Assembly (NCBI GenBank): GCA_903896745.1
Contig: CAITZA010000001.1
Span: 1 to 43,670, forward strand
Direction of reading: 5' to 3'
DNA: 43,670 nt
Source: an uncultured Desulfomonile sp.
GTDB taxonomy: Bacteria > Desulfobacterota > Desulfomonilia > Desulfomonilales > Desulfomonilaceae
Part shown: one piece after another, positions 36,901 to 43,670 of the stretch
How positions within the stretch are numbered: position 1 is the first letter of the stretch
How the letters are laid out: every line of letters starts with the position of its first letter
Translations under genes and position numbers: made by a program
The notes under the pieces: generated by a model
The model's database searches: none
Seen by the model: the letters and a program-made list of their open reading frames with translations, nothing else
Told to the model about the DNA's origin: nothing

Positions 36901-37449
36901 TTATTTCCTGTCCTTTTCACTGACCGAGGATTGCAAGCCTTTCAGACCATCCGTGAACTTCTTGTAGCCATCTGTGACCAGTTTGGCCCCCTGATCCGTG
37001 TCTTTGTCACTCTTCAGAAGAGTGTAGCCCTTCATCATCAATCCGTGACCTTCGGTAACAGCCTTTTGCGCAGGTGACAAATCCTTGTTAGCTTTTGTCC
37101 ACGCTGTTTCCGTCTCGGCCATCATCTTGTGACCATCAAGCATCAGTTTTTCGGCCGCAGCCTTGTCCTTTTTGCTCTTGATCATTTCAGCCCCTTCCAT
37201 AAAAGTCTTGGAGCCTTTGGCCAGGAGTTCCGTGGGGTCACTTACATTTCCCGTTTTATCTGTCTGTTTGATTGCATTGTTTTCAGAAGCCTTGGCGTTT
37301 TTATCCGCAATGGCGCCCGCCGTCGCCAGCTTGTCCTTCGGGGCATCTGCAGAGTAGGCCACATTTACCCCACTCTCTAAACCCGCCAACAGCAGCAACA
37401 TGATTGCAACCTTTGCGAAAGTTTGTCCAAAACCACTTTTCTTTTCCAT
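36901..37449 (-). CDS. Exported helical protein of unknown function
   Basis: Hydrophobic N-terminus and recurring 'LxxGxKxMxEGxxM' helices; start reassigned from 37593. Confidence 0.6.
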   Translation of the reverse strand: MEKKSGFGQTFAKVAIMLLLLAGLESGVNVAYSADAPKDKLATAGAIADKNAKASENNAIKQTDKTGNVSDPTELLAKGSKTFMEGAEMIKSKKDKAAAEKLMLDGHKMMAETETAWTKANKDLSPAQKAVTEGHGLMMKGYTLLKSDKDTDQGAKLVTDGYKKFTDGLKGLQSSVSEKDRK

Positions 37450-37840
37450 CTTCGACATCCTCTTTGTGTCAGCCTGTTGGATTACAGGAGGCCCCACGGG
37501 ATAGGAAAAAACTCTAAACATTCCCGCTGCAACGGGCTCTACCTTCTTGATCCAACTGACGATGGTGACAACGTTGTTCAAGCTTTGTTTCAATCTGGGT
37601 TCCAGATTATTTTAGTTTTTCCTGAGCCCGTCTCAGGCCATTCATACCCAAATGTTCTGCTCCACGCCCTGACGCTCTTTTGATCGTTTCATAAATAACC
37701 TGTGTTATTATGAATATATATGCGCGTTAGGTTAGCTCGTGAATTAAGTGTTAGGCATTTACTGAAAAGGGTCTTTTGTGCTATCATGGTGTCATATTGT
37801 TCTGATCAATTTACCCGAACCGGGCTGTGAGCGCGCTACT

Positions 37841-38323
37841 ATGAAAAATTACGGTAAGTTAACCCTATTAATGGCCAGCCTTGCGCTTTTTACCGGGATA
37901 TCCAACGCGTCCAACTCCATCGATTTTTTTACGCAAGGCTGTGTCGCTTCCATGTCACGGCAATGGGAATCCTCGATTGAATCATTTACCAGAGCCATTG
38001 AATCCAACCCCGAAAATGCTGCGGCTTACGTGCAACGCGCTACATCCTATCAGATGGTTGACCGGTTGGACGATGCCATCAGGGACTATGAAAGCGCTCT
38101 GAGACTCAAGCCGGATTACTATCTGGCAATGGAATATCTTGCAAATCTGTATGAAATCACCAATGAACCATCCAAGGCGGTGGAAACCTATAGCAAAGCC
38201 CTTCCTCTGGTTAAGGACCCCAAATGGCGCTCCATAATTACCTGGAAGATATCAGAGGCCAGAAAAAAAATCCCGCCTCAACGCGTAGGCGGAGACCGGT
38301 CGGTCAGCGGAATGAATCGATAA
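37841..38323 (+). CDS. Exported tetratricopeptide repeat (TPR) protein
   Basis: Signal peptide 'MKNYGKLTLLMASLALFTGISNAS'; TPR units 'WESSIESFTRAIESNPENAAAYVQRATSYQMVDRLDDAIRDYESALRLKPDYYLAM'. Confidence 0.85.
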   Translation: MKNYGKLTLLMASLALFTGISNASNSIDFFTQGCVASMSRQWESSIESFTRAIESNPENAAAYVQRATSYQMVDRLDDAIRDYESALRLKPDYYLAMEYLANLYEITNEPSKAVETYSKALPLVKDPKWRSIITWKISEARKKIPPQRVGGDRSVSGMNR

Positions 38324-38706
38324 CCCACTAATTCTTTATACTACCGTTCCACTCAATTCCTCCCGCCAATACAGGGTCATGTCCTATCTCCCTGCGTCGC
38401 AACGACCTTCGCGCCGCGCCGTGATGCGTCATATCTGCGCAAGATATCTTCCTGTTGTGTTAGAAGTGGGAAAAAAACCATTGACTGATCTAATATATAG
38501 TGATATTCAATTTACAGAATATACACACTTACCCAAAACTGCTCTTCTTCTTTTTTGAGCTGGGGTCGTAAATAGTGACTTCGAGTTTATGGCCCCCGCC
38601 CCTGTCTTTATTGACTCGTCACTCTAGTTGGCTTCATGTGATCGATTGGTCTTCAGTGATTGGCGGAAATTCCGAATCAATTGATTCCTGGTTTCCGGTA
38701 GGGCCA

Positions 38707-39873
38707 TCAGGTGGCTCGCAGGGCGTCCACTATTTTCAGTCTTGACGCTCTCCAGGCTGGCAACAAACCGCCTGCGAGTCCCATGATTAGAGCGAATATC
38801 ATGGTATCCAGGGCAATTTCTCGGGTCAGGATGAATCCGAACGCGAGTTCGGAGAAGGTTTCCCAATTCATTGTAGATATGGTTATGAACTGCAGGATAG
38901 AGCTTGCGGCGAGTCCGGCCAGTCCGCCGACAAGTCCAAGAGTCATTGACTCGGTTAGAAATGCTGCGAGGATGCTTGCCCGGGAGAAGCCGAGGGCTCG
39001 CATGGCCCCAATTTCGCGTGTTCTGTTGGCGACAGCTGTGAACATTGTCACCATGGCCCCCAATGTTGCTCCAACGCTGAAGAAAACCGTCATGGCCAAT
39101 CCCAGAATGCGGATGAATTTGGACATTATTTCTGACTGATCACGATAAAAGTCTATTTCCCTTTTTACCTGAACGCTAAGTCTGGGGTCTGACAGCAGTC
39201 TTTTTTTCAGGGCGTCGAAATTGTCAGCTCCGTCAACCTTCATTATCACGGCGGAGTAGCTGTTTCGCCTGAAAGCGGACATTATCTGGTCGTTATCCGC
39301 CCAAATTTCCGAACTGAACGCGGTTTTTCCAGCGTCAAAGATACCGACCACATTCCAGTCGATCATGGCAAAATGCATTTTTCCGCCGAGTCCGGCGCCA
39401 TCTATTCTTTCGGAGATGTTTCTGCCTGTCATTACTTCGTGTGAACCTGGTCTTGGGACTCTACCCGAGACCATTTTGACTTGAGAGCGTAATTCCGTGG
39501 AGTGAGGCCCAACTCCCCTGACGATTACATTAGTAGGCGAGTTAGTGACCAGCTTGGGGAGTGTGACGAGGACGAGAGTTTCTTTGGAGGCAATCGAATC
39601 TCCGAGGGGGTTGTTTGCAACCTCAGGTTGCGAGACTACTATGGATGCGGCGTCTCTCTCGATTGAGCTGGACACCTCTGTTTCCGCAGCTCCCCGCAAT
39701 ACCACAACATTGTCTGGAGAACCGGTATCGACCAGTGTTTGTTCCAGACCCGCCGCCAGCATTAGCACAGCGGCAAAGACAAATGATACCAGAGACATTC
39801 CCCCGGCTGTCAGGGCAGTCGTGAATTTGCGCGTCAGAAGGTTGCGATAGCTGTAACTTATAGGAATAGGCAC
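38707..39873 (-). CDS. ABC transporter permease (MacB/FtsX-like); start uncertain
   Basis: 'SYSYRNLLTRKFTTALTAGGMSLVSFVFAAVLML', C-terminal 'AVANRTREIGAMRALGFSRASILAAFLTESMTLGLVGGLAG', 'GLLPAWRASRLKIVDALRAT'. Track start is 39969; GTG 39873 fits the family N-terminus. Confidence 0.85.
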   Translation of the reverse strand: MPIPISYSYRNLLTRKFTTALTAGGMSLVSFVFAAVLMLAAGLEQTLVDTGSPDNVVVLRGAAETEVSSSIERDAASIVVSQPEVANNPLGDSIASKETLVLVTLPKLVTNSPTNVIVRGVGPHSTELRSQVKMVSGRVPRPGSHEVMTGRNISERIDGAGLGGKMHFAMIDWNVVGIFDAGKTAFSSEIWADNDQIMSAFRRNSYSAVIMKVDGADNFDALKKRLLSDPRLSVQVKREIDFYRDQSEIMSKFIRILGLAMTVFFSVGATLGAMVTMFTAVANRTREIGAMRALGFSRASILAAFLTESMTLGLVGGLAGLAASSILQFITISTMNWETFSELAFGFILTREIALDTMIFALIMGLAGGLLPAWRASRLKIVDALRAT

Positions 39874-40056
39874 ATTGTTCCAATGTCTATGTGGTAGGAG
39901 ACTACCGGGCTGTAGGACCTTTGGTACAGGGTTGTGGGGCAGTCTGGTAACGCCGGACTGCCCTGTCAAATTATCATCTGCGAAGGGCGCTGTCTGGAAA
40001 AACGCGTTCGGGGCACATCCCCGGACAGCATGTCCCGTAAAAACCCATTAGAAGTG

Positions 40057-41241
40057 TCAGACTTTTTCGACTATCAGGGCGGCGCCCATGCCACCACCAA
40101 CACACAGCGTAGCCAGGCCTCTCCGAACCTCTGGACGCTTTTTCATTTCGTGGATAAGGGTAGTAAGAATTCTTGCGCCGGATGCGCCAATCGGATGCCC
40201 CAAGGCAATGGCGCCTCCGTTCAGATTGACCTTGCTCATATCCAGTTTGAGGTCTTTTGCGCATGCCAGAGCCTGCGCTGCAAAGGCTTCGTTCGCCTCG
40301 ATGAGATCTATGTCATCAATTGTCAGACCTGCCTTTTCGAGGGCTTTTCTGGTCGCTGGAATGGGACCAAGCCCCATCACCTTTGGGTCCACACCGGCCG
40401 ACGCATACGAAAGCACTTTTACCATAGGTTTCATGTTCATTTGTGAGGCTGCTCCCGCTGATGTGACGAGTAGGGCTGCAGCCCCATCGTTGATGCCGGA
40501 AGCGTTGCCTGCTGTCACGGTTCCATCCTTCCTGAATGCGGGTTTGAGCTTTGAGAGGGCCTCGATCTTTGTTCCGGCACGTGGGTGTTCGTCCGTATCG
40601 AATACCTTTGGATCGCCTTTACGTTGCGGAATAACCACTGGTACGATTTCATCCCTGAAACGCCCCTGTTCGATCGCGTTCACGGCATTAACCTGGCTCC
40701 TCAAGCCAAATTCGTCCTGTTCCTGTCTCGAAAGATTGAATTGGGCCGCGACATTTTCAGCTGTTACGCCCATGTGATAGTTATTGAATATTTCCCATAG
40801 TCCGTCGTGAATCATGAGATCGACCATTGTGTTATCATTCATCCTGGCTCCCCACCTAGCGGCCTTTACCGCATAGGGAGCGGCGGACATGTTTTCACAT
40901 CCTCCGGCTATGATGACATCGGCGTCACCAGCCTTAATGCATTGAGCCGCCAGAGATACCGATCTCAGCCCTGAGGCGCATACCTTGTTTATGGTCATGG
41001 CCGGAATGTCCTGCGGTATTCCGGACTTGATAAGGACTTGTCTCGCGATGTTCTGCCCAAGACCGGCCTGCAAAACGCAGCCAAAGATTAGTTCATCCAC
41101 CTTGGCGGGGTCCAGACCTGTTCGTTTGATAAGTTCCGACACGACGAGTGACCCTAGATCGACAACCGGCACGTTGGCCAGAGACCCGCCAAACGAACCG
41201 ACTGGAGTTCTCACGGCATCAACGATTACTACATCCTTCAT
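40057..41241 (-). CDS. Acetyl-CoA C-acyltransferase (thiolase)
   Basis: '[22 protein letters not shown]', '[18 protein letters not shown]', '[28 protein letters not shown]', '[18 protein letters not shown]'. Confidence 0.96.
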   Translation of the reverse strand: MKDVVIVDAVRTPVGSFGGSLANVPVVDLGSLVVSELIKRTGLDPAKVDELIFGCVLQAGLGQNIARQVLIKSGIPQDIPAMTINKVCASGLRSVSLAAQCIKAGDADVIIAGGCENMSAAPYAVKAARWGARMNDNTMVDLMIHDGLWEIFNNYHMGVTAENVAAQFNLSRQEQDEFGLRSQVNAVNAIEQGRFRDEIVPVVIPQRKGDPKVFDTDEHPRAGTKIEALSKLKPAFRKDGTVTAGNASGINDGAAALLVTSAGAASQMNMKPMVKVLSYASAGVDPKVMGLGPIPATRKALEKAGLTIDDIDLIEANEAFAAQALACAKDLKLDMSKVNLNGGAIALGHPIGASGARILTTLIHEMKKRPEVRRGLATLCVGGGMGAALIVEKV

Positions 41242-41361
41242 TCTTTCCTCCTGTTTTATTTTTATGAGTCGTTTCATAGAGACTATGTTAAGTTCTGTAT
41301 CATGAATGTTATCATATGGGCGCCAATCTAACAACAACGGCCGCATGGCTAATTATACTGA

Positions 41362-42408
41362 TCAATCGATGGACAGCTCTTCAGGAATGGCCATTTTTTT
41401 TTCACGATAGTATTGAATAGCGCCCGGGTGAAGTGGAATTTTCAGACCTGTTAGGGCTTTTTCAATGGAAATGTTTGAACAGACCGGGTGTATTCTAACC
41501 AAATACTCGATATTTTCAAAGATAGTCCTGGTCAATTCGTAAACAATCTGTCTGTCGAGCAAGGCGCTGGTCGCAAGCATGTTGTGCTGCCCAACGGTAT
41601 TAACATCTTTGTCCTGCCCCGAATAGAGCCCCGCTGGAATTTTTGCCCCAAATACGTTTGGCATTGCTTCACTGCGTAAATTGGCTATTTCCGAGTTTGA
41701 CACCTCAAGAAACCCGAATAGCCCGATATTCTGCTGCGTGAAAAAATTCACTGTCGGAATAGGCAGGCCGCCTGAGAAGCTCATCGCCTGCACTGCGCCT
41801 GTTTTCCATGCTTCTAGTGCGGCTATGTTGGAAAGTGGTTTTAGTTTTACGTCTTTTTTGGTGACGGTATTCTCTCTCAGCAGGTGTTCCATCAGGCGCC
41901 TGCATGCGCTATCAGGTAACCCGGTGGCCACGGTAAGCCCTTCCAGATCCTGGAGGGAACTGGTAGGGGCTTTTTCCGATTTTACCAGTATATGCAGCAG
42001 GTCTGGCCACAATATAGCAATTGATCTTATTTGATTCTGGGGCTTGTCTTTATACGGCCCTTTGCCAAAGAAGGCGCTGTAACAGAAATATTCGTCGGTC
42101 ATGATCAGATCAGCGTCGCCAATTTTTACGGCTTCGATATTTTCCCCGGAGCCTTCGGAAATGGCGGCGGAAACCCTTATGCCCATATTTCTCAGGCTGC
42201 TTGTCCATAGTGACGCTAGCCCCAGGCCTACTTGGTAGTCAACGCTGCCAGGTGGGCCGGTCGCAATCAACAGACTTATTCTGGATGGTTTGGATTGACG
42301 CGCCGACAGACCTTCCATGGGATGTATCGGAAACAAAAGTAACGTTGTAATGACAACGGCCAGGATTTTTTTTTGCATCCTTTTATTCTGTTCTGCGTCA
42401 TTATTCAT
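41362..42408 (-). CDS. TAXI-type TRAP transporter solute-binding protein
   Basis: Signal peptide; 'ISLLIATGPPGSVDYQVGLGLASLW', 'GDADLIMTDEYFCYSAFFGKGPYK', 'IRSIAILWPDLLHILVKSE', 'LTGLKIPLHPGAIQYYRE'. Confidence 0.85.
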   Translation of the reverse strand: MNNDAEQNKRMQKKILAVVITTLLLFPIHPMEGLSARQSKPSRISLLIATGPPGSVDYQVGLGLASLWTSSLRNMGIRVSAAISEGSGENIEAVKIGDADLIMTDEYFCYSAFFGKGPYKDKPQNQIRSIAILWPDLLHILVKSEKAPTSSLQDLEGLTVATGLPDSACRRLMEHLLRENTVTKKDVKLKPLSNIAALEAWKTGAVQAMSFSGGLPIPTVNFFTQQNIGLFGFLEVSNSEIANLRSEAMPNVFGAKIPAGLYSGQDKDVNTVGQHNMLATSALLDRQIVYELTRTIFENIEYLVRIHPVCSNISIEKALTGLKIPLHPGAIQYYREKKMAIPEELSID

Positions 42409-42609
42409 GGTTTGAGCGTATTGTGCGCCTTTCGACATATTTGCGCTTTATATTCTTTTTGTAACTTATTTCTTGAACACATTAAAAGCATTAAGTAAAC
42501 TCGAATACTAGCTGTAGGCGGAAATGTAAACATTATTTTCGCCTCGTAATCGGTACCTTTTAAGTTTTTTATTTTCGGTGAATCCGATTTGTTTAGGCAG
42601 GTTTTTTTC

Positions 42610-43269
42610 ATGCCATATAAATTGTTCATAGGTCCTCGATATTTTTTTCTGGCTCGCCTTTTTTATTTTCTATCGTTTTTTTTTGCTGCGACATTGGCTC
42701 CGGCCGAACTTACTGCCTCCGCATTCTACAACGATGACAGATTGTATCATGGCATGCGCTCGTTCATAAATGACTCAGTTTTGGACGTCGATCTCATGTA
42801 TACTCAGTTTAAATACGATCCGGGGTTTTCTAGTTCCGCCCAGGCTGCTGCTTCCAACGTCTCGTTGGAACGGTTCCTCCTGGATGTTACTAATTCGGAG
42901 CGGTCAAAAAACGGTCTTAAGGCGCTTAAGTCTCTGAAGAAAATGGACGAACTCGCTTTCACTCACAGTTCTGACATGTGCAGGTCTGGTGTTCTGGCGC
43001 ATGAATCCGAACGTTTCCCCTCTGGTCGTCAGAAGTTTCAGGACAGGATGAAAAGCATAGGGTTGTCATCCGGGGCTGAAAACATCGCTTTTCATAGCGA
43101 TATGAACGACAGAAAAATTCTTGCTAGAAAGATAGTCGAGGGCTGGATGAAGAGTCCTGAACACAGAACCAACATCTTAAGCGCAAAATTCGTTTTTGTC
43201 GGTTTTGGTGTTAAGAATTGCAAGGATGGGCTTATTTATGTGACGCAGCTATTTACCGACCGGCATTAG
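42610..43269 (+). CDS. CAP/SCP-domain exported protein
   Basis: 'LLDVTNSERSKNGLKALKSLKKMDELAFTHSSDMCRSGVLAHES', 'SGAENIAFHSD', 'VEGWMKSPEHRTNILSAKFVFVGFGV'. Confidence 0.9.
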   Translation: MPYKLFIGPRYFFLARLFYFLSFFFAATLAPAELTASAFYNDDRLYHGMRSFINDSVLDVDLMYTQFKYDPGFSSSAQAAASNVSLERFLLDVTNSERSKNGLKALKSLKKMDELAFTHSSDMCRSGVLAHESERFPSGRQKFQDRMKSIGLSSGAENIAFHSDMNDRKILARKIVEGWMKSPEHRTNILSAKFVFVGFGVKNCKDGLIYVTQLFTDRH

Positions 43270-43373
43270 GACCCGCAAACACAGGCGTGTTTTCAGACCC
43301 GCCGGAGGCTGGCTCAGGCCTATTTCGGGCCCTGGTAATAGTGGCCATAACCGGGGAATGGGGAATATTGGCG

Positions 43374-43664
43374 ATGTCCGTCAAGCTTGTTTTTTGTGTA
43401 ATCTTGTCGCTTTTGGTTTCTATCGGTTGCTCATCAAGCATGGTAGCGGAGAAGGTTGATTCCGAGACGAAGCGACCTAGAATTCTGGAGGAAGACATTA
43501 CTGACAGTGCGAAGGTTCCTGTCCCGGAACCGGCAAACGCTCCAGCCGCTGGTCCCGGCCTCGTCCTTCCGGGCGCTTCCCCGGGAAGTTCGTCCCTTCC
43601 TCCAGCAGACCCCTCTGCGTCTCCTAGGGCCCCTAGAAGATTTCAATGGAAAGATAGTCGTTGA
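43374..43664 (+). CDS. Putative Pro-rich lipoprotein
   Basis: Lipobox-like 'FCVILSLLVSIGCSSS' from ATG at 43374, followed by Pro/Ala/Ser-rich tail. Confidence 0.6.
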   Translation: MSVKLVFCVILSLLVSIGCSSSMVAEKVDSETKRPRILEEDITDSAKVPVPEPANAPAAGPGLVLPGASPGSSSLPPADPSASPRAPRRFQWKDSR

Positions 43665-43670
43665 TTCACA

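Noticed and set aside
40088-40777. 229-aa plus ORF antisense to the thiolase
   Set aside because: Shadow ORF of a clear thiolase gene.

Overview
This 43.7 kb window looks chromosomal and resembles an anaerobic deltaproteobacterium (Desulfobacterota-like); that lineage guess is inference from gene content. I see no rRNA, tRNA, CRISPR array or intact mobile element. Main contents, left to right: (1) the 3' part of a PocR/PAS hybrid histidine kinase; (2) an AhpD-like gene and a TetR regulator sharing a TAGACCGGTCTA-type operator; (3) a seven-gene minus-strand cluster combining two anion (SLC13/DASS-like) transporters with two stand-alone REC proteins, a CBS protein, a universal stress protein and a small Cys-containing exported protein; (4) an acyl-CoA synthetase; (5) a corrinoid protein / UroD-MtaA-like / hybrid histidine kinase operon; (6) a FadR-type regulator divergent from a catabolic operon (acyl-CoA ligase, TRAP transporter, acyl-CoA dehydrogenase, three-subunit Mo hydroxylase); (7) M24 hydrolase, MDR dehydrogenase and LsrF-like aldolase; (8) an RRM protein, tandem ankyrin proteins, phenylacetate-CoA ligase-like protein, TPR protein, ABC permease, thiolase, TAXI-type binding protein, CAP-domain protein and a lipoprotein. 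The most notable observation is a gene absent from the ORF track: 13203..12943 (-) encodes an 86-residue thioredoxin-fold-like protein if an in-frame UGA at codon 16 is read as selenocysteine. A GC stem with a GG-containing loop (SECIS-like) lies about 25 nt downstream of the UGA. A decayed paralog near 10.0-10.1 kb keeps both the UGA and the stem-loop. All calls were made by reading; no database search or folding program was run.
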